In this document: positions 8,862-16,575 of the stretch, piece after piece
How the letters are laid out: each line of letters opens with the position of its first letter
Numbering within the stretch: the first letter of the stretch is position 1
Assembly: GCA_017447775.1 (NCBI GenBank)
Contig: JAFSMU010000027.1
Location: forward strand, 1 to 64,000
Length of the DNA: 64,000 nt
Reading direction: 5' to 3'
From: Clostridia bacterium
GTDB lineage: Bacteria; Bacillota; Clostridia; Oscillospirales; CAG-272
The notes under the pieces: model-generated
What the model was told of the DNA's origin: nothing
The model's database searches: none
Seen by the model: only the letters and a program-made list of their open reading frames with translations
Position numbers and translations under genes: made by a program

Positions 8862-9755
8862 ATGGAAAAACTTTCACGTAAACAATTCGATATACTCTCC
8901 GAAATGGCGGCAAAGTCGTCCCCGTCAACGCAGCGCGAGCTTGCGTCGACGCTCGGGTTTTCGCTTGGCACCGTCAACCGCATCGTCGGCGAAATGTGCG
9001 AGGCGGGCTATATTTCGGGCGGCAAGATAACTCAACTCGGCCTGTCCGCCCTTGAACCGTACCGCGTCAAAAGGGCGGTGTTCGTCGCCGCGGGGTTCGG
9101 TTCGCGCCTTGTTCCCGTAACACTCAATACCCCAAAGCCGCTTGTGCGCGTCAACGGCAAGCGCATCATCGACGGACTTATCGACGCGGTGCTTGAAGCG
9201 GGAATTGACGAGATCGTTATCGTCCGCGGCTACCTTGCGGAGCAGTTCGATCAGCTTCTTTATAAATACCCGATGATAAAATTCATCGAAAACCCCGCCT
9301 ACAACGAGGCGAACAATATCTCGTCGGCAATGTGCGCGCGCTATCTGCTTCAAAACGCGTACGTCTTTGAGGCAGACCTGCTTATCCATAACCCGTCCAT
9401 CATCAAAAAATACCACTATTGCTCAAACTTCCTCGGCATAAAAAAGGATCGCACTGACGACTGGTGCTTCACCGTCAAGGACGGCATCATCACAGAGCAG
9501 AAGGTCGGCGGCATCGACTGCTGGCAGGAGGTCGGGATATCGTATTGGGACGAGGACGACGGCAGAAAGTTATCCGAGCATATCGAGGAAACGTACAATA
9601 TGCCCGGCGGCAAGGAGCGTTACTGGGATCAGGTCCCGTTTGTTACGTTCCGCGGCGAATACCGCGTGGAAATACGCGAGTGTAAACAAGAGGACATTGT
9701 AGAAATTGACACCTTCAAGGAGCTGAAAGCGATCGATAAAACATACGACGTGTAA
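8862..9755 (+). CDS. licC: LicC-type CTP:phosphocholine cytidylyltransferase with N-terminal winged helix
   Basis: The 297-residue protein starts at ATG 8862 with AGAGGAAAAC ahead; the frame is open upstream through the promoter but that part is not used. Residues 1-65 form a winged helix (TQRELASTLGFSLGTVNRIVGEM). From residue 70 a nucleotidyltransferase begins: AVFVAAGFGSRLVPVT, TPKPLVRVNGKRIIDGLIDAV, IVRGYLAEQF, NISSAMCARYLL and FEADLLIHNP. LicC activates phosphocholine with CTP for attachment to cell-surface polymers. The HTH fusion suggests that the enzyme senses substrate and controls its own promoter, where an inverted repeat lies. The next gene is a permease that could bring in choline or ethanolamine. 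Confidence 0.8.
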   Translation: MEKLSRKQFDILSEMAAKSSPSTQRELASTLGFSLGTVNRIVGEMCEAGYISGGKITQLGLSALEPYRVKRAVFVAAGFGSRLVPVTLNTPKPLVRVNGKRIIDGLIDAVLEAGIDEIVIVRGYLAEQFDQLLYKYPMIKFIENPAYNEANNISSAMCARYLLQNAYVFEADLLIHNPSIIKKYHYCSNFLGIKKDRTDDWCFTVKDGIITEQKVGGIDCWQEVGISYWDEDDGRKLSEHIEETYNMPGGKERYWDQVPFVTFRGEYRVEIRECKQEDIVEIDTFKELKAIDKTYDV

Positions 9756-9773
9756 TATTTGAGAGGTGAAATT

Positions 9774-11222
9774 ATGACAAACGAAAAGCAAAGCGGACTC
9801 CGGCGGACGCTTAGCCCGATGTCAGTTTGGGCGATAGCATTCGGATGTATCATCGGGTGGGGCTCGTTTATTAACCCCGGCAAGAAATTCTTGCCAAATT
9901 CCGGCGTTGCCGGCACGACGATAGCGATGATCCTCGGCGCGCTCGTTATGGTGGTCATCGCCGTTTCGTACGCGTATATGGTGCCGAAATACCCGCGCGC
10001 CGGCGGCGAGTTCACGTTCACAAAGGAGTGCTTCGGCAAAATTCCCGCATTTGTCTGCGGGTGGTTCCTCGTCGCCGCGTACCTTACAAACGTCCCGATG
10101 AACTCAACGGCGATCGGTCTTATCATCGACGGCATCTTCGGCCCCGTGCTGAAATGGGGATTCCATTACACGATAGCGGGATTTGAGGTGTGGCTCGGCG
10201 AGATCATCGTCGCGGGCGGCATTCTCATACTGTTCGGCATACTGAACATCCTCGGCGTAAAAAAGGCGGCATTCGTTCAGACGGTGCTTGCGTCCCTTCT
10301 CATTTTGTGCGTGTTCACGCTGTTTATCGCGGCGCTTGTTTCGCCGCATGCAAAGGTGGAAAATATGGCTCCGTGGTGGGGCTTTGACAAAAAGGCGGCT
10401 GTCCTTGCGGGCACTTATGACGAAACGCTTGCAAATCAGTCGTGGATATCGGCGATACTCGCCACGTTTGCGATAGCGCCGTGGGCATTCGTCGGCTTTG
10501 ACGCTATCCCGCAGGCGTCCGAGGAGTTCAAATTCTCATACAAGAAAGTCATCTTCATCATGGTCATCGCCATCGCCTTCGGGTGCTTCGTCTACTGCTC
10601 GAACAACGCGATAACAGCGGCGGCGCTCGAAAACTGGCCTGAACTTATCGTCGACGCCGAAGGCACGCCTTGGCTGCTTTTGTCGGCGGCTGAAAAGATG
10701 CTCGGCGTATGGGGCAAGGTGCTTGTCGGCGTCGGCGTTTCGTGCGCGGTGCTGTCGGGCATTATGGGCTTTTACCTTGCGTCGTCAAGACTTATGTACT
10801 CCATGGCAAAAGACGGCTTCCTTCCGGCTGCGTTCGGCAAGATCGACGAAAAGCACGGCACGCCGAAAAACGCGATGATCTTCTGCATTATCGTATCTCT
10901 CGCAGGCCCGATCCTCGGCAGGGAGGCGCTTGGCTGGTTTGTCGATATGAGCGCTATCGGCGCCTCGATAGGCTTTATGTTCACATCGCTTGCGGCGTTC
11001 CGCATATCAAAGCGCGACGGCGACGGCAGCGGCGCTTTGCGCGTGTTCGCGGTGATGGGCGCGGTGTTCTCGCTGACGTTCATCGTGCTTCAGCTTATCC
11101 CGATCCCGGGACTTGACGGCGTGCATTTTTCGTGGCAGAGCTACGTTATGCTCGGCGTATGGGTGGCGCTCGGCGTTGCGTTTTATATAAAGCAGAGAAA
11201 GAAAATGAATGTATTGAATTAA
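9774..11222 (+). CDS. APC-superfamily amino acid/amine permease
   Basis: The 482-residue protein starts at ATG 9774 with GAGAGGTGAA upstream. It has about 12-13 hydrophobic segments. The first contains the APC signature IAFGCIIGWGSFINPG, an unwound helix near residue 25, followed by a second helix and YPRAGGEFTFTKECFG. These define amino acid-polyamine-organocation transporters. Gene order behind licC, 18 bp apart, suggests uptake of choline, ethanolamine or a related amine for the LicC pathway. The substrate itself is an inference. Confidence 0.8.
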   Translation: MTNEKQSGLRRTLSPMSVWAIAFGCIIGWGSFINPGKKFLPNSGVAGTTIAMILGALVMVVIAVSYAYMVPKYPRAGGEFTFTKECFGKIPAFVCGWFLVAAYLTNVPMNSTAIGLIIDGIFGPVLKWGFHYTIAGFEVWLGEIIVAGGILILFGILNILGVKKAAFVQTVLASLLILCVFTLFIAALVSPHAKVENMAPWWGFDKKAAVLAGTYDETLANQSWISAILATFAIAPWAFVGFDAIPQASEEFKFSYKKVIFIMVIAIAFGCFVYCSNNAITAAALENWPELIVDAEGTPWLLLSAAEKMLGVWGKVLVGVGVSCAVLSGIMGFYLASSRLMYSMAKDGFLPAAFGKIDEKHGTPKNAMIFCIIVSLAGPILGREALGWFVDMSAIGASIGFMFTSLAAFRISKRDGDGSGALRVFAVMGAVFSLTFIVLQLIPIPGLDGVHFSWQSYVMLGVWVALGVAFYIKQRKKMNVLN

Positions 11223-11228
11223 AAAAAG

Positions 11229-11256
11229 AGCCTTCCCCCCGGAAGGCTTTTTTGTA
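11229..11256 (+). terminator. Terminator between convergent permease and ABC genes
   Basis: AGCCTTCC (11229-11236) and GGAAGGCT (11241-11248) flank a CCCC loop, with TTTTTTG after. An A-run on the left side means it may also work for the convergent gene. Confidence 0.85.
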
Positions 11257-11257
11257 T

Positions 11258-12979
11258 TTACTGAACGTTGTGCCTGAACTGCAAATTGTAAAGGCTTTGA
11301 TATTCGCCGCCCTTTTGCATAAGCTCCTCGTGCGTGCCTTGCTCGATGACGCGCCCGTCGGCGATAACGGCTATCATATCGGCGTTCTTTATCGTCGATA
11401 AGCGGTGAGCCACAACTATCGTCGTGCGCCCGCGGCAAAGCTCGTCAAGCGCCTGCTGAATAAGGATCTCGGTCGTGTTGTCAAGGGCGCTTGTCGCCTC
11501 GTCGAGGATCAGTATCGCCGGGTCTTTGAGGAACACGCGCGCGATCGAGAGGCGCTGTTTCTGCCCGCCGGAAAGACGGACGCCGCGCTCGCCGATCTCC
11601 GTGTCGTATCCGTTTGGCAGCGACATAACGTAATCGTGGATGTTGGCGCGCTTTGCCGCCGCTATGACCTCGTCGTCCGTCGCGTCGAGTTTTCCGTAAA
11701 GGATGTTTTCCTTTATAGTTGCGTTGAACAGATAAACGTCCTGCTGAACGATGCCGATGTTTTTACGCAGGGAATCCATCGTTATTTTGTGAATCTCGCG
11801 CCCGTCAATCAGAATTTCGCCCGTCGTTACCTCGTAAAAATGCGGGATAAGGTGGCATATCGTCGTCTTGCCGCCGCCCGACGGGCCGACAAGGGCAAAC
11901 GTCTGACCTGTCTTTACGTCAAGAGATACCCCGCGAAGAACGTCGCGACTGCCGTCGTATGAATACGTAACGTCGCGCAGCTCGATATGCCCCTCGGCGC
12001 GATCAATATCCTCGGCGCCCTCACTATCCTTTTCCGTCGGCGTGTCGAGTATTTCAACAAACCGCTCAAAGCCCGTCGCGCCGTCCTGGAACTGCTCCAT
12101 AAAGTTTATCAGCGTCATAACGGGCGAGATAAACAGATTTACCGAAACGATAAACGCCGAATAGTCGCCGAACTGTATCTTTCCGTTATAAAGGAATATG
12201 CCCCCGGCGATAAGCACGACAACGTTGAAAATCGCCGTGATGAACGTCGTGGATGATGAGAACTTGCCCATGGCGTTGTACGCGTCCTTGCGCGCCGCCA
12301 CAAATTCCCCGTTCCCGACCTCGAACTTTTCAAGCTCCTTATTTGCGTTTGTGAACGCTTTTGTAACGCGCACGCCCGAAATGCTGCCCTCGAGCGACGC
12401 GTTTATCTGCGCTATCGACTTGCGGCTGGCAAGGAATGCCGCGCGCATTTTGCGCCGCATAACAAACGTAACGACAAGCAAAAGCGGCACGCACGCAAAC
12501 ACGATCAGCGTCAGAAAAATGTTGATGCTCGCAAGATACGCAAACGATATGACTATTGTTATCGATGAGATTATGATGTTCTCCGGCCCGTGATGAGCAA
12601 GCTCGCTCACGTCCTGAAGGTCGGTCGTCATGCGCGACATTATCTTGCCCGTTTCGTTGTTGTCGAAGTATGAAAACGGCAGCTTTTCAAGGTGAGAAAA
12701 CAAATCGCGCCTCATCTGCGCCTGCATTTTTACGCCCATCATATGCCCGTAGTACTGAACAAAATAGCCCAAAAACATCCGCACAACGTAAAGCAAAAGC
12801 AGAACAAGCCCGAAAATGATTATGAGCTTGTACTCTTTGTTCGGGATAAAATCGTTCAGCATTTTGCGCGTGATTATGGGATACCCCACGCCGATTATCG
12901 AGCCGAGCAGTGCCGCAAGCATATCCATAATAAACAGCCGTCTGTGCGGCTTGTAGTATGAAATAAACCGTTTCAGCAT
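11258..12979 (-). CDS. ABC exporter, fused permease and ATPase
   Basis: The 573-residue half-transporter has six hydrophobic helices within residues 15-300 (type IV exporter fold, with the coupling region FSYFDNNETGKIMSRMTTD). An ATPase domain begins at about 335: Walker A GPSGGGKTT, Q-loop IVQQDVYLF, signature LSGGQKQR, Walker B AILILDEATSAL and switch His in VAHRLS. It would act as a homodimer and export a lipid, drug or peptide. No partner gene is adjacent. It is a single-gene unit with its own promoter, convergent with the permease. AAGGAATG lies ahead of the ATG. Confidence 0.85.
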   Translation of the reverse strand: MLKRFISYYKPHRRLFIMDMLAALLGSIIGVGYPIITRKMLNDFIPNKEYKLIIIFGLVLLLLYVVRMFLGYFVQYYGHMMGVKMQAQMRRDLFSHLEKLPFSYFDNNETGKIMSRMTTDLQDVSELAHHGPENIIISSITIVISFAYLASINIFLTLIVFACVPLLLVVTFVMRRKMRAAFLASRKSIAQINASLEGSISGVRVTKAFTNANKELEKFEVGNGEFVAARKDAYNAMGKFSSSTTFITAIFNVVVLIAGGIFLYNGKIQFGDYSAFIVSVNLFISPVMTLINFMEQFQDGATGFERFVEILDTPTEKDSEGAEDIDRAEGHIELRDVTYSYDGSRDVLRGVSLDVKTGQTFALVGPSGGGKTTICHLIPHFYEVTTGEILIDGREIHKITMDSLRKNIGIVQQDVYLFNATIKENILYGKLDATDDEVIAAAKRANIHDYVMSLPNGYDTEIGERGVRLSGGQKQRLSIARVFLKDPAILILDEATSALDNTTEILIQQALDELCRGRTTIVVAHRLSTIKNADMIAVIADGRVIEQGTHEELMQKGGEYQSLYNLQFRHNVQ

Positions 12980-13024
12980 ATAAACATTCCTTTTTTTGTA
13001 TAAAAATCAGTAAAAAACAAACTC

Positions 13025-13053
13025 ATTATACATTACATACAGTAAAATGTCAA
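13025..13053 (-). promoter_or_regulatory. Consensus promoter of the ABC exporter gene
   Basis: On the minus strand TTGACA (13053-13048) and TATAAT (13030-13025) are separated by 17 bp. Confidence 0.85.
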
Positions 13054-13089
13054 GAACAAAAAAATCATCGCCCATATCGGCGTTTTTTG

Positions 13090-13118
13090 TTGATTTTTTC
13101 CCTTTTGCGTTGTATAAT
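13090..13118 (+). promoter_or_regulatory. Promoter of the small Cys-motif gene
   Basis: TTGATT (13090-13095) and TATAAT (13113-13118) are separated by 17 bp. This promoter is divergent from the ABC exporter promoter. Confidence 0.8.
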
Positions 13119-13148
13119 GGATAAAAAGAAAACAGCGGAGGCTTTGAT

Positions 13149-13346
13149 ATGCCGGAAAAGAAGAAAAAGCCCGCGCAGGTGCGCTGCGAGGACTGCGAAC
13201 ATTACGACGTTGACGATAGCGGCGAGTATTTTTGCACCGTTGATATCGACGAGGACGAGGCGGAGCGACTAAGATACGCCGGCGCCGCGCTCTGCCCGTA
13301 TTTCAAATTTTACGACGAGTACAAAAGCGTACAAAAGCAAAACTGA
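13149..13346 (+). CDS. Small Cys-rich DUF6472-like protein
   Basis: The 65-residue protein has a basic start (KKKKP), then the motif CEDCEHY near residue 14, a single Cys near 29 in YFCTVDIDEDE, and LCPYFKFYDEYKSV near 48. Four spaced Cys suggest a zinc knuckle. The pattern fits a small conserved Firmicutes family (DUF6472 as I recall it). A ribosome binding site GGAGG, a consensus promoter and a terminator make it a stand-alone gene. The function is unknown. Confidence 0.7.
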   Translation: MPEKKKKPAQVRCEDCEHYDVDDSGEYFCTVDIDEDEAERLRYAGAALCPYFKFYDEYKSVQKQN

Positions 13347-13368
13347 CAGCGCCGCGGCGCTGTTTTTC
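13347..13368 (+). terminator. Terminator of the DUF6472-like gene
   Basis: ACAGCGCCG/CGGCGCTGT form a compact inverted repeat (13346-13363), followed by TTTTCAT. Confidence 0.8.
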
Positions 13369-13373
13369 ATAAA

Positions 13374-13396
13374 AGAAAAAGGGCTTTTGCCCTTTA
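13374..13396 (-). terminator. Terminator of mnmM
   Basis: On the minus strand the stop TAA is followed by AAAGGGC-AAAA-GCCCTTT and a T-rich run. Confidence 0.75.
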
Positions 13397-13942
13397 TTTC
13401 TTTTCCACCAAAAAGAAGAACGGGGAAGAGGGGGAGTTTACGATCTTAAACTTCGAGCAGCATATCTTCCGCCTGTCGTATTCCGCAAGCATCTGCTCGA
13501 TCTGCTCGCCCTCGCGCGTGCCTTCCTCGTGCCCGGGATAAACCGCGATAAGCAGTCCGCCGTCATCGCACAAAAGCTCGATCCCATATCGTATGGCGGG
13601 GAGCGTCGTCTTGACAAGCGTCGTTATGCTCTTGTCGCCGCCCGGCAGAAAGCCGAGATTGAACAGCCCGGCGCAGATCGGCTCTTTTACGTACTGACAG
13701 ACGTTTGAGTGCGAATCGAGGATAAGCGTGCAGTTTTTCGCTCCGTTTTCGTCAAGGAGCGACCTTGTCGATTCAAGCGCCTGAGCTTGAATGTCAAACG
13801 CGAAAACGTGACCTTCCTCCCCGACGGCGCGCGAAAGCCAGAGCGTGTCGTGCCCGTTTCCCATTGTGAAGTCGACGACGGTGCCGCCCGCCTTTATGTG
13901 CGGCGATATAAGCGATTTTTCAAGCGCGAGAAGATCTATCAT
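13394..13942 (-). CDS. mnmM: tRNA (mnm5s2U34)-methyltransferase MnmM (YtqB family)
   Basis: The 182-residue protein starts at ATG 13942 with GGAGGGAC upstream. It has a Rossmann-fold methyltransferase motif GGTVVDFTMGNGHDTLWLS (SAM loop), then HVFAFDIQ (acidic ribose contact), the family mark NLGFLPGGDKSITT and YPGHEEGTREGEQI. These fit the YtqB/PF06962 family, shown in other Gram-positives to methylate nm5s2U to mnm5s2U at the tRNA wobble base. The start is preferred over the in-frame codons upstream because of its ribosome binding site. Confidence 0.85.
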   Translation of the reverse strand: MIDLLALEKSLISPHIKAGGTVVDFTMGNGHDTLWLSRAVGEEGHVFAFDIQAQALESTRSLLDENGAKNCTLILDSHSNVCQYVKEPICAGLFNLGFLPGGDKSITTLVKTTLPAIRYGIELLCDDGGLLIAVYPGHEEGTREGEQIEQMLAEYDRRKICCSKFKIVNSPSSPFFFLVEKK

Positions 13943-14006
13943 ATTGTCCCTCCATGTCATTTTCCGTACTTGATTATACCATAAATCAACCGAGCTTTCA
14001 ATACAA

Positions 14007-14043
14007 AAATAAGCAACCTTTTTGCAAAAATCGTTGCTTATTT
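14007..14043. promoter_or_regulatory. 11-bp inverted repeat upstream of the flavodoxin gene
   Basis: AAATAAGCAAC (14007-14017) and GTTGCTTATTT (14033-14043) are exact reverse complements. The left arm sequence AAATAAGCAACC recurs at 14103-14114 next to the flavodoxin -10 box, which suggests a shared operator half-site. Confidence 0.5.
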
Positions 14044-14066
14044 CACTCCTCGGCGATAATTGACCG

Positions 14067-14094
14067 TTGAATTGCTCGCAAAATCGTATATAAT
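14067..14094 (+). promoter_or_regulatory. Putative promoter of the flavodoxin operon
   Basis: TTGAAT (14067-14072) and TATAAT (14089-14094) are separated by 16 bp. Confidence 0.65.
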
Positions 14095-14108
14095 AAAAAC
14101 AGAAATAA

Positions 14109-14122
14109 GCAACCGCGGTTGC
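14109..14122. promoter_or_regulatory. Perfect 14-bp palindrome, likely operator
   Basis: GCAACCGCGGTTGC lies about 15 bp downstream of the TATAAT, at the expected transcription start, where a bound repressor would block initiation. GTTGCATAA just after it also occurs at 15961-15969, upstream of the TetR gene. TetR control is an inference. Confidence 0.6.
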
Positions 14123-14147
14123 ATAAAATACGGAAGGGAACAAAAAA

Positions 14148-14666
14148 ATGAAAACGCTTATCGCTTACTTTTCAAGAGCCGACGAAAACTACTTCGGCGG
14201 CGCCATGCGCTATATCAAAGTCGGAAATACCGAGGTCGTCGTCGGGAAAATGCGCGAGCTTATCGACGCCGACGTATTCAAGATCGAGATGAAAAAGCCG
14301 TACTCGCCCGTTTATATGACGTGCATAAACGAGGCAAAGGACGATTTGAGAAAAAACGCGCGCCCCGAGCTTGTAAGCCTGCCCGAATCAATTGACGGAT
14401 ACGACAATATCATCCTCGCCTACCCGAACTACTGGGGCACGGTGCCGATGGCGGTGGCGACCTTCCTTGAAGCGTTTGACTTTTCCGGCAAGACCTTGCT
14501 CCCACTCTGCACAAACGAGGGCAGCGGTATGGGGCATAGCGAGCGCGACGTGATGAAAATGTGCCGTGGCGCCAATGTCGTCAAGGGACTTTCGATAACG
14601 GGCAGCGCCGCCGAAAGCAGCAAAGAGAGCGTCAAGCGGTGGCTCATATCAAACGGGATGATCTGA
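14148..14666 (+). CDS. Flavodoxin
   Basis: The 172-residue protein has a Rossmann-like flavodoxin fold: first strand KTLIAYFSRADENYFGG with an atypical FMN phosphate loop, YDNIILAYPNYWGTVPMAV (isoalloxazine loop), and LLPLCTNEGSGMG. This is the common clostridial flavodoxin subfamily whose N-terminal loop carries an insertion (GGAMRYIKVGNTE). It should carry electrons through FMN. It heads a run with a SnoaL-like protein (6 bp spacing) and an aldo/keto reductase, which suggests a redox stress or detoxification operon controlled through the palindrome upstream. Confidence 0.8.
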   Translation: MKTLIAYFSRADENYFGGAMRYIKVGNTEVVVGKMRELIDADVFKIEMKKPYSPVYMTCINEAKDDLRKNARPELVSLPESIDGYDNIILAYPNYWGTVPMAVATFLEAFDFSGKTLLPLCTNEGSGMGHSERDVMKMCRGANVVKGLSITGSAAESSKESVKRWLISNGMI

Positions 14667-14671
14667 TTTTT

Positions 14672-15040
14672 ATGGACGAAAAAGAATTTATAAAGCAAAT
14701 GTACCGCGACTTATGGCGGTGTATGATAGACAAGGACGCAGGCGGCTTTGGCGCGCTTGTGGCGGACGATTATACGCTGACTCACATGACGGGCGTCGTT
14801 CAGTCAAAAGAGCAGTTTATCGACGGACTTTTGCGCGGCACGTTCAACTACTACTCGGCACAGCACGATGAAATATCGGTAAGCATCGACGGCGACAATG
14901 CAAAACTGACAGGGAAAAGCAGGGTCTTGGCGGCTGTGTATGGCAAAGGCAAGCACACGTGGCGTCTGCGCGGCGATTTCACACTGAAAAAACAAAACGG
15001 CGCTTGGCGCTTTTGCGCGTCCGAAGCGTCGACATATTAA
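14672..15040 (+). CDS. SnoaL/NTF2-like domain protein
   Basis: The 122-residue protein starts at ATG 14672, 6 bp after the flavodoxin stop. It shows the NTF2-like cone pattern: N-terminal helices (FIKQMYRDLWRCMIDKD), VADDYTLTHMTG, a central helix KEQFIDGLL, then paired strands ending GAWRFCASEAS, which matches the conserved W-R/K strand of DUF4440 proteins. Members are ligand-binding or isomerase-like. No catalytic assignment is possible. The reading frame extends upstream into the flavodoxin gene but that part is not expected to be translated. Confidence 0.7.
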   Translation: MDEKEFIKQMYRDLWRCMIDKDAGGFGALVADDYTLTHMTGVVQSKEQFIDGLLRGTFNYYSAQHDEISVSIDGDNAKLTGKSRVLAAVYGKGKHTWRLRGDFTLKKQNGAWRFCASEASTY

Positions 15041-15050
15041 GGAGAATATA

Positions 15051-15893
15051 ATGGAATACGTAACACTTAACAATGGAATAAAGTGCCCGCTTGTCGGCAT
15101 AGGCACTTTTATGCTCTCGCCCGTAGATGCTGAAAACAGCGTAAAAAACGCGCTTGAAATGGGCTACTCCCTTGTCGATACGGCAGCGGCATACGTAAAC
15201 GAGCGCGCCGTGGGACGCGGCATAAAAGAAAGCGGCAAAGCTCGCGATAACGTCTTTCTTTCGACAAAGCTCTGGCCGAGCGAGTACGAGAATCCGAACG
15301 CCGTCGACGAAACGCTCGAGCGCCTCGGCGTCGACTATGTAGACCTGCTTTATATTCATCAGCCTGCGGGAAACTGGCTCGCCGGCTACCGTCTGCTTGA
15401 AAAAGCATACCGCGAGGGAAAGGCGAAAAGCATCGGAATATCGAATTTTGAGGGCAAATACATCGCAGAGCTTGAAAAGGTGTGGGAGATCGTGCCGCAG
15501 TTCATTCAGGTCGAGGCGCACCCGTACTTCACGCAGAATGAGCTTCGCAAGACGCTCGATAAGTACGGCATTCGCATAATGAGCTGGTATCCGCTCGGTC
15601 ACGGCGACAAAACGCTGATAAACGAGCCGATCTTCGCGGAACTCGGCAAGAAATACGGCAAAACGCCAGCGCAGGTGATCCTTCGCTGGCATACGCAAAT
15701 GGGATTTGTCGTCATCCCCGGATCAAAGAACGTCGATCACATCCGCGACAACCTCAACATCCTCGATTTCTCTTTGACGGACGACGAAATGGCGCGGATC
15801 GCCACGCTCGACAAAAACGAGCGCTACTACCACAGAAGCGACGCGCAGCTTGATCAGTTCGCCGCGTGGCAGCCGCAGTACGAAAGAAAATAA
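15051..15893 (+). CDS. Aldo/keto reductase
   Basis: The 280-residue TIM barrel NAD(P)H-dependent reductase has the catalytic tetrad visible: Asp in LVDTAAAY, the Tyr five residues later, Lys in FLSTKLW, and His in LLYIHQP. GISNFEG and the C-terminal VIPGSKNVDHIRDN (cofactor phosphate site) complete the family pattern. It reduces aldehydes or ketones. AAGGAGAATATA precedes the ATG and the gene lies 10 bp behind the SnoaL-like gene. Confidence 0.85.
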   Translation: MEYVTLNNGIKCPLVGIGTFMLSPVDAENSVKNALEMGYSLVDTAAAYVNERAVGRGIKESGKARDNVFLSTKLWPSEYENPNAVDETLERLGVDYVDLLYIHQPAGNWLAGYRLLEKAYREGKAKSIGISNFEGKYIAELEKVWEIVPQFIQVEAHPYFTQNELRKTLDKYGIRIMSWYPLGHGDKTLINEPIFAELGKKYGKTPAQVILRWHTQMGFVVIPGSKNVDHIRDNLNILDFSLTDDEMARIATLDKNERYYHRSDAQLDQFAAWQPQYERK

Positions 15894-15923
15894 GAAGAGG
15901 AGCGAAAAACCGCTCTTCTTTGC
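15892..15923 (+). terminator. Terminator of the flavodoxin-AKR operon
   Basis: AAGAAGAG...CTCTTCTT arms with an internal GAGCG/CGCTC alternative and an A-rich loop lie just after the AKR stop. TTTG follows. Confidence 0.65.
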
Positions 15924-15952
15924 TTGCAAAAAAGCAAAAAATTTGATATAAT
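15924..15952 (+). promoter_or_regulatory. Promoter of the TetR operon
   Basis: TTGCAA (15924-15929) and TATAAT (15947-15952) are separated by 17 bp. GTTGCATAA directly downstream matches the right side of the flavodoxin palindrome. Confidence 0.7.
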
Positions 15953-15988
15953 ACACCATAGTTGCATAATCCCGAAAGGAGTAACACC

Positions 15989-16561
15989 GTGATACTTAAA
16001 GGCGACGAGGACCTTCGCGTCATAAAGACGATAGAGGCGATCAAAAAAAGCTTTGACGAGCTTATCTGCGAGATGGAATATGAAAAGATCACAGTCAAAG
16101 AGCTTTGCGACAGGGCGCGGATAAACAAAAAGACGTTTTACCACTACTACCCGACGCTCGACGACCTGCTCTGCGAACTGCAATACGAGATATCATCGGC
16201 GTATATCGATAAGATAAAGGACTTCAAACTGCCTGATGAGATAAAAAAGGTCAACCGCGCGTTTTTTGAGTTTTCCTGCGCGCAGGGGCTTGTGTTTGAA
16301 AAGATAACGTGTTCCACGGGCAGTTACGGCTACATCAGACAGCAGATGATAAACAGGGTAACGGCGGAAACGTGGGGAAAGTCGGCGTCGTTTCGCAAGC
16401 TTGACGGATTCTTGCAAGGGGTGATACTCGAACACGTCAATTTTATCAACGTCAACATCTATCGCCACTGGTGCGCCGACGGCAAGCGCACGCCCGTTGA
16501 AAAGCTGATCGAATTGTCAAACACGCTGACCTGCGACGGTCTGCACGGGGTTATGAAATAA
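15989..16561 (+). CDS. TetR/AcrR family regulator
   Basis: The 190-residue protein starts at GTG 15989, with AAAGGAG 7 bp ahead. The N-terminal DNA-binding domain shows the TetR pattern: AIKKSFDELICEMEYEKITVKELCDRARINKKTFYHYYPTLDDLL, with the recognition helix at about residues 40-50. The C-terminal ligand domain is divergent, as usual. It separates the flavodoxin-AKR operon from the hydrolase-monooxygenase-CMD operon and is the obvious regulator of both. Short shared motifs at 14118 and 15961 support autoregulation. Confidence 0.8.
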   Translation: MILKGDEDLRVIKTIEAIKKSFDELICEMEYEKITVKELCDRARINKKTFYHYYPTLDDLLCELQYEISSAYIDKIKDFKLPDEIKKVNRAFFEFSCAQGLVFEKITCSTGSYGYIRQQMINRVTAETWGKSASFRKLDGFLQGVILEHVNFINVNIYRHWCADGKRTPVEKLIELSNTLTCDGLHGVMK

Positions 16562-16575
16562 AACGGAGGTAAAAA

